NCBI RefSeq assembly: GCF_003946625.1 | Contig: NZ_RHOR01000003.1 | Span: 1-64,000 of the forward strand | Reading direction: 5' to 3' | DNA: 64,000 nucleotides | Source: Companilactobacillus kedongensis | GTDB lineage: Bacteria; Bacillota; Bacilli; Lactobacillales; Lactobacillaceae | Part shown: positions 33,521 through 41,976 of the stretch, one piece after another | How positions within the stretch are numbered: the first letter of the stretch is position 1 | Layout: every line of letters begins with the position of its first letter | The notes under the pieces: generated by a model | The model's database searches: none | Seen by the model: the letters and a program-made list of their open reading frames with translations, nothing else | Told to the model about the DNA's origin: nothing | Program-made: the position numbers and the translations under genes

Positions 33521-33567
33521 AAAAGCTTCAGGAATCCTTATATTAGAGGATTTCTGAAGCTTTTTTT
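33516..33567 (+). terminator. Terminator of the SLAP-DUF4767 pair
   Basis: AAAAAGCTTCAGGAATCCT pairs with AGGATTTCTGAAGCTTTTT (one mismatch). Confidence 0.85.
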
Positions 33568-33599
33568 GTTTTGTTATATTCGATGTTATTGTTTTGTAT

Positions 33600-33735
33600 T
33601 CTATTAAAAGTACAGCGTACTAATAAACCTCGAAGACTTGACAGGTCGAATGGGCTTATTTTTTAGTTGAACACCTGCCACCACTTGGGTGGAGTTGTAA
33701 TGGCAAACCTCTGCAGGGTTTGTCATTTTTATTAC
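33600..33735 (+). other. Hairpin cluster, possible remnant of a type I toxin-antitoxin locus
   Basis: Three hairpins follow: a weak terminator ending at 33664 (GGGCTTATTTTTTAG), CCACC/GGTGG at 33678-33692, and a terminator GGCAAACCT/AGGGTTTGTC at 33702-33724 with Ts. The order terminator, CCACC hairpin, second terminator repeats that seen at 450-576 beside the small hydrophobic ORF. No peptide ORF remains here. Confidence 0.35.
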
Positions 33736-33770
33736 ACTTATATTTTAGCAGGTATTATTTCAATTTTCTA

Positions 33771-34859
33771 TTAAATAGAATCTTTAGATATGAATTTAGT
33801 ATTAGGATTTGAGCCTGTGTAATCATACAATGCATTGAATTGACCAAATGTATCGTAATCCCAGTCAGCATCAAAAGCAGCAGCATTACCACTGATACCT
33901 AAACCAACGTTAGGACCTGAATAGATCAAAGCGGCACGGTGTCCGTAGTGGCCTTTTTGTCCAGCGCTGGTTAGATTATTTCCTTCGTTATACCATCGTG
34001 ACAATAGGTAGTAGGCTGTATCTTTGTCAGATGTAACGTAGGCCCATTTAACCAAGTAATCTAATCCTGCACCGGATAAATTCTCGGAAGTACTTCTAGA
34101 AGCAGTTGAGTGATCTAGAGTATTACCAACCTGTTGTTCAGCACGTTGTTGAGCGTAGTTCATCATATCTGATGTTACGGTAACAGGTGCGGTACCATTA
34201 GCCTTGTGCAAAGCATTCAAGTATTCACCAAAGTATTTATTGATGTTTTCCATGTTTGGCTTGTAGGTATTTACTTCGTTACCAGTATCAGGATCAAATG
34301 TCTTATTAAGATCAGTTAGATGGCTTACTTCTACATGAGGAAGAGTGCCTTCATCACCATGAACTTGATAGTTATATAAGGTGATATATTGATGATTAGA
34401 AATTTGATAGTATGTTTTGCCTGTTGATGATTCAAAAACGGATTTTGAAACAACCCAATCTGAATATTGATCAACACGACCGTTAATTGATCCGTCGCGG
34501 TCGTCATAAGTATTTGCATAATATTGTTCAATTAGGATATCTACTGGACGACTGTTTTGGTCATCGTTACTTCCTGTCAAACTAGCAGTATCAGTCGACT
34601 TCAAGTATTCATTTGTTGAAACTTGGTAGTAGTCGATGCCATTCATTTGAATAGTTTTGCCAACTTGCCAAGGTGTATTAGCAGCAAGTCCTCTATTCTG
34701 TACGAGTGTACCGTCTTGTGTGTATAGACGTGTTACAGAGACGTTTTTTGTTGTAGCAACCTCTGCAGCATCGGCGGTGTTGCTTAGTGCAGAACTAGTA
34801 GCAAAGGCAGCTAGAGCCAATCCAGACACAGCCAGTGACTTTAATAATAATGATTTCAT
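33771..34859 (-). CDS. SLAP-CAP domain secreted protein
   Basis: The 362-aa protein has a signal peptide (1 to about 31, ending ADAAE), two SLAP repeats (about 35-95 and 108-165), and a C-terminal CAP/SCP-PR1 domain (about 200-350) with MMNYAQQRAEQQVGN, LDHSTASRSTSENLSG and GHYGHRAALIY. The His, Glu and His residues of the CAP cavity appear to be present. Bacterial CAP proteins on the wall are poorly understood. Start is the ATG at 34859 after AGGGGGAAACT. Confidence 0.85.
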   Translation of the reverse strand: MKSLLLKSLAVSGLALAAFATSSALSNTADAAEVATTKNVSVTRLYTQDGTLVQNRGLAANTPWQVGKTIQMNGIDYYQVSTNEYLKSTDTASLTGSNDDQNSRPVDILIEQYYANTYDDRDGSINGRVDQYSDWVVSKSVFESSTGKTYYQISNHQYITLYNYQVHGDEGTLPHVEVSHLTDLNKTFDPDTGNEVNTYKPNMENINKYFGEYLNALHKANGTAPVTVTSDMMNYAQQRAEQQVGNTLDHSTASRSTSENLSGAGLDYLVKWAYVTSDKDTAYYLLSRWYNEGNNLTSAGQKGHYGHRAALIYSGPNVGLGISGNAAAFDADWDYDTFGQFNALYDYTGSNPNTKFISKDSI

Positions 34860-35155
34860 TAGTTTCCCCCTATAACTTAATAATTCTCTTATTAAGGATT
34901 ACAAATCCTATATTAAGTTAAATATTTGGTTCTTTCAATATATTTCTAAAGATGAGATAGATAAGACGTAAGCTCTTTTATTTGACAAAAAATATCGAAA
35001 AATTGGACTTTGTTAAAAGTCATATTGTTACTTAATCCATAAAATATTAGATATAGGAGTTATTTTTATTATTAAAATACTTTGTTGATTTTGCACTGTT
35101 TCGTATATATACTAAAATCAAGTTCCATATAAAAGCGCTTTCGGGGGGATTCAAT
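34860..35155. other. Divergent intergenic region with shared 27-bp motif
   Basis: The gap between divergent SLAP genes contains a 27-bp sequence at 34981-35007 (TTTGACAAAAAATATCG, then AAAAATTGGA) found again without change at 36036-36062. It starts with a good -35 box (TTGACA), but no -10 box lies 17 bp on, so it may be an operator. The RBS CGGGGGG is at 35142-35148. Confidence 0.5.
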
Positions 35156-35968
35156 ATGAAAAAGAGAATTATGGGTAGTCTATTTGTTGCTGGAATGACA
35201 GCCGTTACAATTGGTGCATTTAGCAACTTAACAAACGTATCAGCTGCAGGTGTTGCTACAACATTTGACAAGATCGTACGTATGTACAAGCCAAATGGGG
35301 ATTTGGTAACGAATCGTGCTTTAGGAGCACACACTCCATGGCAAGTTGGTGAAACTAGAACCATTAATGGTGAGACAATGTATCAAGTATCAACTTCAGA
35401 ATTTGTTAAGGCTGGAGATGTGTCTTATGATGCTGGTCCTGGTGGCAATACAGATGCTAATACAGATAACAAGGCCAACTCTAATGTTGTTATATCTACT
35501 TATTATTCGATTGGATATAATGATAAAGACGGAACAACTACATCTTTACATGTCAGTTCTACAAATCCTAGCTTGATTGGTTCATTCAAAGTAGGCAGAA
35601 TTGTTAACAATGGCATTAGTACATATTATCAAGTTTCAACACATACTTGGATCGATGGAGCTGGCAGAGGTGATGATGATTTTTACAAGCCTACAGTTAC
35701 CGGTGACCAAACGATTGAATATGACGACAATTTCAGTCCTGTTGGTAAGACTGTATTGGGTATGACGGCTGACGGTATTCGCAATATGTTAGTAAACGAT
35801 TACCAATGTGATGCCACTGCGTTAGCCGCTGTTCCAGATAATTGGCTACTGTTCAATTACGCTGATTTTGTTGAAGCACAAGATCGACCAAATACTGGAT
35901 TTGTTTCTTATATAAATGACACATATCCAGATGTTCATGGATATGCATTTGGTCTTTGGGTGGAATAA
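35156..35968 (+). CDS. Secreted SLAP-domain protein, paralogue 1
   Basis: The 270-aa protein has a signal peptide (1 to about 31, VSAAG), a first SLAP repeat (VRMYKPNGDLVTNRALGAHT, WQVGETRTINGETMYQVSTS), a second divergent repeat (about 98-165, YSIGYNDKDGTTTSLHVS and FKVGRIVNNGISTYYQVSTH), and a C-terminal ~85-residue domain (QTIEYDDNFSPVGKTVLGMT through GYAFGLWVE) not recognised. Its whole length matches the protein at 37000, so the two arose by recent duplication. It is followed by a terminator that was duplicated as well. Confidence 0.8.
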   Translation: MKKRIMGSLFVAGMTAVTIGAFSNLTNVSAAGVATTFDKIVRMYKPNGDLVTNRALGAHTPWQVGETRTINGETMYQVSTSEFVKAGDVSYDAGPGGNTDANTDNKANSNVVISTYYSIGYNDKDGTTTSLHVSSTNPSLIGSFKVGRIVNNGISTYYQVSTHTWIDGAGRGDDDFYKPTVTGDQTIEYDDNFSPVGKTVLGMTADGIRNMLVNDYQCDATALAAVPDNWLLFNYADFVEAQDRPNTGFVSYINDTYPDVHGYAFGLWVE

Positions 35969-35979
35969 ATTAAATTAGT

Positions 35980-36038
35980 AATTCAAAAGATAATTGTAAC
36001 GATATTAAATCGTACTGTTGATGCAGTACGATTTTTTT
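35980..36038 (+). terminator. Terminator after SLAP paralogue 1 (duplicated unit)
   Basis: TCGTACT/AGTACGA stem (36010-36031) with a T-run. The whole segment, including upstream AAAAGATAATTGTAACGATAT, is nearly identical to 38404-38462. Confidence 0.8.
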
Positions 36039-36147
36039 GACAAAAAATATCGAAAAATTGGAATTTGTTTTGAATACGACATAATATGTCGCACCCATAT
36101 GCTATGGTATCCACATAAATGATCGTTACAGATGTGGAGGAATGGTT

Positions 36148-36372
36148 ATGGATTCTAGGGATGACTTTTTAATAAATTTGAAAAAATTGCAGGATCTGAA
36201 ATTTATGATTTATGAATTCAGCAATAGACGTGTAGACTTCCATGATTTTGGAATCCTTACATTGGATCTTCGAACAGAGTCGATTGAACTGGATGCAGAA
36301 TATAAGCAACTAAAAAAGGACCACACAATTGAAGAAATTGCATGGTCCATCGTTCATAAATATGATTTATAG
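36148..36372 (+). CDS. Small protein of unknown function (74 aa)
   Basis: The protein (MDSRDDFLINLKKLQDLKFM...) is acidic and soluble and has no recognised domain. I chose the ATG at 36148 because GTGGAGG ends 7 bases before it; the ATG at 36142 is too close. It is convergent with the XRE regulator gene, overlapping by 6 bp, and has the 27-bp motif 36036-36062 upstream. The pair splits the two SLAP paralogues and could be a small regulatory unit. Confidence 0.5.
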   Translation: MDSRDDFLINLKKLQDLKFMIYEFSNRRVDFHDFGILTLDLRTESIELDAEYKQLKKDHTIEEIAWSIVHKYDL

Positions 36373-36678
36373 ATCTTTTATTTTCATAATCAGTTTAGCC
36401 AACTCGCGGCGTTTATCTTCAGGAAGAGTAGATAAGTAGTTGATCAGATCTAATGTGTCAGGATCTTGTAGGTTTTCATTCAAAAAGAAATCACGTAATT
36501 GTAGGTTTAATGCCTGTGCAATATCGTTTAATTTTTGAATCTTGATGTTATCTAATTTTCCGCGTTCAATTATCGAAATTAAGCTGGGCGATGATCCAGA
36601 TTTTTCGGCTAACTGTTCGATAGTCATATTCAGAGCTTTTCTTCGTTTTCGAATTGTCTTGCCGATCTCTTCAAGCAT
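36367..36678 (-). CDS. XRE-family helix-turn-helix regulator
   Basis: The 103-aa protein has an N-terminal HTH (IGKTIRKRRKALNMTIEQLAEKSGSS split over two helices, then LISIIERGKLDNIKIQKLND), typical of Cro/C1-type repressors, and a short C-terminal helix region (LPEDKRRELAKLIMKI). The start is the ATG at 36678 with GGGGGAAG upstream on the minus strand; an earlier in-frame start lacks a site. Position between SLAP genes suggests it controls one or more of them, which is inference. Confidence 0.8.
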   Translation of the reverse strand: MLEEIGKTIRKRRKALNMTIEQLAEKSGSSPSLISIIERGKLDNIKIQKLNDIAQALNLQLRDFFLNENLQDPDTLDLINYLSTLPEDKRRELAKLIMKIKDL

Positions 36679-36999
36679 GAACTTCCCCCAATTTAAGTGT
36701 TGTGTCTGTGAATTCAATCTTAATGGAATTTTTATGCTTGTGACAGATTAGCATATGTATCTTTTTACTATTAATCCACATGTGTATACATCATTTATAA
36801 GAATTTTTTCTATTTAATAGGATAAATCATGACGAAATGTCAAAATTTATTTGGTTAAAAGTGCATCGTACCGAGTACTTTACTTAGTATTATATGTAGA
36901 TATTTTTCTTGAAACTAAAATAATCGGTTGATTTTATGTAATTGCATATATATAATTAAATTAATTTCAATATGTGTATATATATTAGGGGGATTCAAT
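36679..36999. other. Divergent intergenic region
   Basis: This 321-bp AT-rich gap holds the promoters of the XRE gene (minus) and SLAP paralogue 2 (plus). The RBS TAGGGGG is at 36986-36992. No ORF was seen. The exact 27-bp motif is not present, although ATGACGAAATGTCAAAATTT at 36829-36848 resembles its start. Confidence 0.35.
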
Positions 37000-37827
37000 A
37001 TGAAAAAGAAAATTATGGGTAGTATAGTTGTTGCTGGAATGGCAGCGGTTACAATTGGCGCGCTCAGTAACTTAACAAACGTATCAGCTGCAGGTGTTGC
37101 TACAACATTTGACAAGATCGTACGTATGTACAAACCAAATGGTGATTTGGTTACAAACCGTGCTTTAGGGGCACATACTCCATGGCAAGTTGGCAAAACT
37201 AGAACCATCAATGGCGAGACAATGTACCAAGTATCAACTTCAGAGTTTGTTAAGGCAGGGGATGTGTCTTATGATGCTAATCCTGGTGGCAACACGGATA
37301 CAAACACTAATACAGATAATAAACCTAATTCTAATGTTGTTATAACTACTAATTATTCAATTGGATATAATGACAATGATGGAACAACTACAGATGGACA
37401 TATAAATTCTAAAAATCCTGACTTGATTGGTTCATTTAAAGTAGGCAGAATTGTTAAGAGTAGTATTGGAACGTTCTACCAGGTATCAACACATACTTGG
37501 ATCAATGGAGATGGCATGGTTGATGGAGATGGTGATGATTATTACATACCTAAAGTTACCGGTGACCAAACGATTGAATATGACGACAATTTCAGTCCTG
37601 TCGGTAATACTGTATTAGGTATGACAGCCGACGGTATTCGCAACATGCTAACAAACGATTATCAATGTGATGCCACTGCATTAGCCGCTGTTCCAGATAA
37701 TTGGCTATTATTCCATTATGCAGATGTTGTTGAAGCAGGAGACCAACCAGATACTGGATTTGTTGCTGTTATAAATGAAACATATCCAGACGTTCACGGT
37801 TACTCATTTGGCTTTTGGGTAGAATAA
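37000..37827 (+). CDS. Secreted SLAP-domain protein, paralogue 2
   Basis: The 275-aa protein is near-identical in its signal peptide and first SLAP repeat to the protein at 35156 and closely similar throughout. It has two extra residues in the Asn/Thr linker (GGNTDTNTNTDNKPN) and extra Asp/Gly in the second repeat (NGDGMVDGDGDDYY). It ends with the same unrecognised ~85-residue domain. The ATG at 37000 follows GGGGG. A third SLAP gene starts 17 bp later, so they are cotranscribed. Confidence 0.8.
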   Translation: MKKKIMGSIVVAGMAAVTIGALSNLTNVSAAGVATTFDKIVRMYKPNGDLVTNRALGAHTPWQVGKTRTINGETMYQVSTSEFVKAGDVSYDANPGGNTDTNTNTDNKPNSNVVITTNYSIGYNDNDGTTTDGHINSKNPDLIGSFKVGRIVKSSIGTFYQVSTHTWINGDGMVDGDGDDYYIPKVTGDQTIEYDDNFSPVGNTVLGMTADGIRNMLTNDYQCDATALAAVPDNWLLFHYADVVEAGDQPDTGFVAVINETYPDVHGYSFGFWVE

Positions 37828-37844
37828 AATCTTAGGGGAGATTT

Positions 37845-38399
37845 ATGATGAATAAAAGAACAATAGGCAGTTTATTTATTGCCGGAATGGCTGCATTAAC
37901 TGTTGGTATTTTTAGTAATTCAACAGATGTTTCAGCATCCGGAGTTGCTACAACATTCGATCACGTTACACGTATGTATAACAGAGATGGAGATTTAATA
38001 ACAAATCGTGCTTTAGGTGCTAATACTCCATGGCAAGTAGGAATATTTGCTGAAATCAATGGAGAAAAAATGTACCAAGTTTCTACAAATGAATTTGTTA
38101 AAGCTTCTGAAACAAGTTATGAGGGTCCAGTTGTTAAGAGTATTACGGATGATGATTTAAGAGGAACATGGATAAATGGTAACATTAGATATTATTTTAA
38201 TGTTGGTAGATTAATTATTAACAATAATAGTGAAAACACCAGATATGACGGTTACTATACTATTGCATCTGTAAAGGGTGACCAAGTCACAATAGTGTTT
38301 AATGATGATGATTCAGAAGGCTGGACTCAAACATTTACTTATGATGGTAATTCATTGACATCTAATTCAACAAGTTTGGTTTTATATAAAGTAAATTAA
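37845..38399 (+). CDS. Secreted SLAP protein with lipocalin-like C-terminal part
   Basis: The 184-aa protein has a signal peptide (MMNKRTIGSLFIAGMAALTV... to about residue 32, VSAS), one SLAP repeat similar to the two neighbours (TRMYNRDGDLITNRALGANT), and a different C-terminal ~80 residues (LRGTWINGNIRYYFNVGRLI, then VTIVFNDDDSEGWTQTFTYD) resembling a small beta-barrel, lipocalin-like domain. It seems to be a third copy whose C-terminus was replaced. Follows paralogue 2 by 17 bp with TTAGGGGAG. Confidence 0.7.
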   Translation: MMNKRTIGSLFIAGMAALTVGIFSNSTDVSASGVATTFDHVTRMYNRDGDLITNRALGANTPWQVGIFAEINGEKMYQVSTNEFVKASETSYEGPVVKSITDDDLRGTWINGNIRYYFNVGRLIINNNSENTRYDGYYTIASVKGDQVTIVFNDDDSEGWTQTFTYDGNSLTSNSTSLVLYKVN

Positions 38400-38403
38400 T
38401 GCT

Positions 38404-38462
38404 AATTTAAAAGATAATTGTAACGATATTGAGTCGTACTGTTGATGCAGTACGACTTTTTA
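38404..38462 (+). terminator. Terminator after the SLAP cluster (duplicate of 35980-36038)
   Basis: TCGTACT/AGTACGA stem at 38433-38454 with a T-run, in a segment nearly identical to 35980-36038. Confidence 0.8.
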
Positions 38463-38482
38463 AATTAAAACGGGGGATCTTT

Positions 38483-39373
38483 ATGAAAAAACGAGGAATA
38501 TTTTTACTTGGAATTATTGCACTTCTATTAGTAATTACTGGATGTGCTAGTCAAAGTAAACAAAGTGCACCAATAAGTAAAATTGAGACAAAGCAATATG
38601 ACAAACTTTCTAAAAGTGATCGTGATAATATTCAATTTACCTTCAAACGTCATGAAGGCACGATTGAAGGACAGGGGCAGATTGATTTAACAATCAAAAA
38701 CCAATCGAATAAGAATATTAAGTTTGATTTAGAAGATTTTAAATATTTGGGAGCAGATAGGTTAAAATCTGATAAATCAGGAATTAAGACAATTAAGTTA
38801 AATAAGAAAGTAACTATCAAAGGCATTTTTAAAGATATTGATGAAACTGTTTTTAACGATCCAGGACTATTCTGTTATAAAAGTACTGATTTCAAATTAG
38901 CATATTTAGATGGTAAAACTTCTAGATCAAGTAATTTGAGCGATTCACAATTAAAGAAAGAATATAGTGATTTTATGTCGAATAAGAATGACGTAACAAT
39001 GAACTCTGAAAGTTCAACTATTGATAACAATGATTCGAGTGGTAAATCTACTGATAGTTCAACTACAACTGATGATGATAGTTCCGATTCAAACAATGAT
39101 GACTCAGACAATAATCAATCTGGAAGTAGTAACGCCGTTAATAGTTCTGATGAGGCTATAGCCTTGGTTCAAAAGTCAAAAGATGTCGGTGAATGTTTTG
39201 CTTTTCCAAACGACGATAACGATAATACATACCTTTATGATACGAGTACCGGACTTCAAGGTTATTGGATAGGTATTGCTTATCATGGCGCAAGTGGAAT
39301 CACAACATATCCAACACAATATACGGTATTGACTGATGGAACAATATTAGATGGTAGACCTGATTTAAATTAA
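38483..39373 (+). CDS. Lipoprotein, paralogue 1
   Basis: The 296-aa protein has a lipobox (LLLVITGCASQ, Cys at about 22), an N-terminal domain with IDLTIKNQSNKNIKFDLEDF and KSGIKTIKLNKKVTIKGIFK (likely an immunoglobulin-like or DUF5067-like fold), a Ser/Asp/Asn-rich linker (about 180-230), and a ~65-residue C-terminal domain (SDEAIALVQKSKDVGECFAF to VLTDGTILDGRPDLN). Function unknown; expected outside the membrane. The ATG at 38483 has CGGGGGAT upstream. It pairs with the following paralogue. Confidence 0.65.
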   Translation: MKKRGIFLLGIIALLLVITGCASQSKQSAPISKIETKQYDKLSKSDRDNIQFTFKRHEGTIEGQGQIDLTIKNQSNKNIKFDLEDFKYLGADRLKSDKSGIKTIKLNKKVTIKGIFKDIDETVFNDPGLFCYKSTDFKLAYLDGKTSRSSNLSDSQLKKEYSDFMSNKNDVTMNSESSTIDNNDSSGKSTDSSTTTDDDSSDSNNDDSDNNQSGSSNAVNSSDEAIALVQKSKDVGECFAFPNDDNDNTYLYDTSTGLQGYWIGIAYHGASGITTYPTQYTVLTDGTILDGRPDLN

Positions 39374-39393
39374 TATATTAAGGAGAAAAAATA

Positions 39394-40269
39394 ATGAAAA
39401 AGAGATACTTAGCTGTAATTCTCTTCTTAATACTATTAATTTCAGGATGTTCAAGTAGTAATGGTACTAATAGAGAATCTTCTAAAACAGACAAAGAAAC
39501 TGAGACTTATTTTTTTAATAAGATATCTAGTGAGAATAGTTCGAATGTTAAATTCTCGTTTAAGAAAAACACAGGAACAATAGTTGATTCTAGTACGATT
39601 GATTTGACGATAACCAATCAATCTAATAAGAATATCAAATTTGACCTAAATGAATTTATTTTATTGAGTGCTGACGATATACATTCTGCTAAATCAGGGA
39701 TCAAAATAATTAAGCCTAATAAAAAAATAACTATTAAAAAGCTTTTTCAAGATGTCGAAACTGACGTACTAGAAAATCCTGGATTGTTTGTTTATAAGAA
39801 TGATAATTTTAAATTGGCTTATTTAAATCCTAATAATGATACTTTTAGTTCGAACAATTTGAAAAATAGACATTTAAAAAATGATTATAAAGATTATGTT
39901 AATCAAAAAGGTAGCACCACTGTAGATTCTAACAAATCAAATAATAGTACAACTAATGAGAACTCAAATAACAATGATACTAGTTCTGATAATGATTCGG
40001 TGAATGCTACAAGTGATACTAAAAGTAACGTTGTCAATAGCGAAGGCCAGGCTATGGCACTTGTTGAAAAGCAAAATGGACCAGCTATCGATGACGAAAG
40101 CTATTCGTATAACTCTGGTATGTGGGACACTGCTAGTGGTAAATCTTACTGGGTTATTTTAACTAAACCCAATCCTGATGCTCCCGATATACAAATGCCT
40201 ATGGGTTCATGGATGGTGTATCCAGACGGAACGATAGTTTCAGGTAGACCAACTGGTAATTCAAATTAG
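39394..40269 (+). CDS. Lipoprotein, paralogue 2
   Basis: The 291-aa protein is built like its upstream neighbour: lipobox (LLISGCSSS), IDLTITNQSNKNIKFDLNEF, KSGIKIIKPNKKITIKKLFQ, an Asn/Ser/Asp-rich linker, and a C-terminal domain (QAMALVEKQNG to MVYPDGTIVSGRPTGN). The two are clear tandem duplicates that have diverged, most in the linkers and at the extreme C-terminus. AAGGAGAAA precedes the ATG. Confidence 0.65.
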   Translation: MKKRYLAVILFLILLISGCSSSNGTNRESSKTDKETETYFFNKISSENSSNVKFSFKKNTGTIVDSSTIDLTITNQSNKNIKFDLNEFILLSADDIHSAKSGIKIIKPNKKITIKKLFQDVETDVLENPGLFVYKNDNFKLAYLNPNNDTFSSNNLKNRHLKNDYKDYVNQKGSTTVDSNKSNNSTTNENSNNNDTSSDNDSVNATSDTKSNVVNSEGQAMALVEKQNGPAIDDESYSYNSGMWDTASGKSYWVILTKPNPDAPDIQMPMGSWMVYPDGTIVSGRPTGNSN

Positions 40270-40307
40270 AAAATAGTTGACGTAATTCTCAATATCACAG
40301 GTAAAAA

Positions 40308-41249
40308 CTACTCATAATATTTCAAAGTTTTTAGCAGTTCACTTTTGACTTCTTCTACCAATGAAGCGGGAGATTTAACTCGCACTCGAGGTCCTTGTTC
40401 CATGATCCACAAGATTAATCCCTGCATATAAGCACTACCCTCAATCAAAACTTCACCGTCTAATTCTTTCTTGATTTTAGCATTGGGAAAATGATCCAAA
40501 GCTGTTTGCGGATATCCAGAATAATACAGTTCAAAATTATTTTCTTTGCCATCACTTATGAGATAAGTTTTATTTATTTCTTTACCGTCGTCTTTTTTGA
40601 TTTCCCATGGTAAGCGAATTTTCTTATTTGGTAATGGTTTGATGGTTTGAAAACGATCTAAGCGATGCAGGATATTCTTATTATATTTTTCGTTATACGT
40701 TACGACGTAAAAATAAAAATTATCGAAATACAGACTAATGGGCAATTCAATATCTCTTTTGATTTGCCGCAGGCCATTTAAATAAGTAAATTCAATGGCT
40801 GTATTTTCTGAGATATATTTAGAAAAGTTTTTGATACGAGGTAATAGGTCATAATCTGATTTGATCGGTACGTACTTTGATGTGGTACTACTGATCAATT
40901 TTTTAGCTAATGGTTGATCTTCTACAGATAGTCGGTTTAATAGTCTATCCATCAGCTGTTCTAATTCGGTTTTATTGAAGGCACGTGTACCGATGACAAT
41001 TTTTAATAATGCTAATGTTTCTTCAAAAGAAAAGTCTGACTGTTCTTTTAGATAGTATTCTTTTCGTTTGAGATCATGGATGTAAGAGACGTTAAAATTA
41101 CTTTCTTCTATAGTATCCTTAATATCTCGCAAATATCTTTGGATAGTTTTTGTCGAACAATGATATCGTTCTTTTTCGTCGTCCATGGTGAGTTTGTCGC
41201 CTTGGAGCATGCGGATTAACATTTCGGTTATGTGTTTGCTGGCATTCAT
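40308..41249 (-). CDS. WYL-domain transcriptional regulator
   Basis: The 313-aa protein has an N-terminal winged helix (HITEMLIRMLQGDKLTMDDE, YHCSTKTIQRYLRDIKD) and a WYL-type sensor domain (about 135-220; AIEFTYLNGLRQIKRDIELP, FYFYVVTYNEKYNKNILHRL) and WCX-like end. WYL regulators sense nucleic acids or nucleotides and often control stress or defence genes. AAAGGAG precedes the ATG on the minus strand. It is divergent from the LytTR gene; targets unknown. Confidence 0.8.
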   Translation of the reverse strand: MNASKHITEMLIRMLQGDKLTMDDEKERYHCSTKTIQRYLRDIKDTIEESNFNVSYIHDLKRKEYYLKEQSDFSFEETLALLKIVIGTRAFNKTELEQLMDRLLNRLSVEDQPLAKKLISSTTSKYVPIKSDYDLLPRIKNFSKYISENTAIEFTYLNGLRQIKRDIELPISLYFDNFYFYVVTYNEKYNKNILHRLDRFQTIKPLPNKKIRLPWEIKKDDGKEINKTYLISDGKENNFELYYSGYPQTALDHFPNAKIKKELDGEVLIEGSAYMQGLILWIMEQGPRVRVKSPASLVEEVKSELLKTLKYYE

Positions 41250-41392
41250 GATATTCTCCTTTCGTATTATTATAATAAAAACTTTAATGAGTATTTCTCT
41301 ATCTTGTAAATAATCTAGGCAACTATACTAAAGGTGAGAGAGTTGTACTCCCTCAAAGATATACCTACGTTTCTTTAATGTTTCCCTGATTG

Positions 41393-41426
41393 CCGACCCA
41401 AACTTCCCGTGGGTCGGTATTTTTTT
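41393..41426 (+). terminator. Terminator or attenuator upstream of the LytTR gene
   Basis: CCGACCCA (41393-41400) pairs with TGGGTCGG (41410-41417), followed by a T-run. No gene precedes it on this strand, so it either ends a short RNA from 41320 onward or attenuates the LytTR transcript. Confidence 0.6.
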
Positions 41427-41456
41427 GACCACTTATTCGATAAAAGTGACCACTTA
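41426..41456 (+). promoter_or_regulatory. Direct repeats, candidate LytTR operator
   Basis: TGACCACTTA occurs at 41426-41435 and again at 41447-41456, exactly 21 bp apart, i.e. two helical turns. Paired direct repeats at this spacing are the usual LytTR binding site. They lie 66 bp before the LytTR start, which suggests autoregulation. Confidence 0.5.
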
Positions 41457-41521
41457 GACAAATGGGCTATCAAGTAACTGTTATATGTGGTGTAATATTT
41501 TTAGCGAAAGGGTTGTGGGAC

Positions 41522-41974
41522 GTGAAAATAAGGGTAGATGTTTCGCCGAAGTATTCAGAAAAAGAGATCGTGATCAAATCTCCTGAAGAAGATGACGAAT
41601 TAAAGCAAATCGTAGATAAAATTAAACATATTGAAAGTGAATTCAGTCAAATAAACGGTTATATCAATGAAACGGTTTATTCGCTTGATTTAAAAGAAAT
41701 ATTATTTTTTGAGACTAATGAGCGCAATGTCTATGCTCACACCAAAAACAACGCCTTTTTGATTCATTACCGACTGTATGAATTGGATAATAATTTGCCG
41801 GATAGCTTCTTGCGGGTGTCCAAATCTGCAATTATCAATGTTGATGAAATCATTTCATTGTCACGGTCGGTAACGGGAAATTTGGTTCAATTTAAAAATA
41901 CCTATAAAACGATATATGTTTCAAGAAGATTTTTAAAGGAATTGAAAAATAGATTAAATCAAAGGAAGTTTTAA
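41522..41974 (+). CDS. LytTR-family DNA-binding regulator
   Basis: The 150-aa protein is a stand-alone LytTR regulator without receiver domain: a short N-terminal helix region, then LKEILFFETNERNVYAHTKN, LYELDNNLPDSFLRVSKSAI and INVDEIISLSRSVTGNLVQF typical of LytTR. I chose GTG 41522 (AAAGGG upstream) over starts further left, giving the normal family length. The LiaF-like membrane gene begins 2 bp after the stop. The pair resembles LytTR plus membrane-inhibitor modules of Firmicutes. Confidence 0.82.
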   Translation: MKIRVDVSPKYSEKEIVIKSPEEDDELKQIVDKIKHIESEFSQINGYINETVYSLDLKEILFFETNERNVYAHTKNNAFLIHYRLYELDNNLPDSFLRVSKSAIINVDEIISLSRSVTGNLVQFKNTYKTIYVSRRFLKELKNRLNQRKF

Positions 41975-41976
41975 AG

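Noticed and set aside
36829-36848. Third copy of the 27-bp upstream motif
   Set aside because: Only a loose resemblance at one end; it does not extend over the whole motif.
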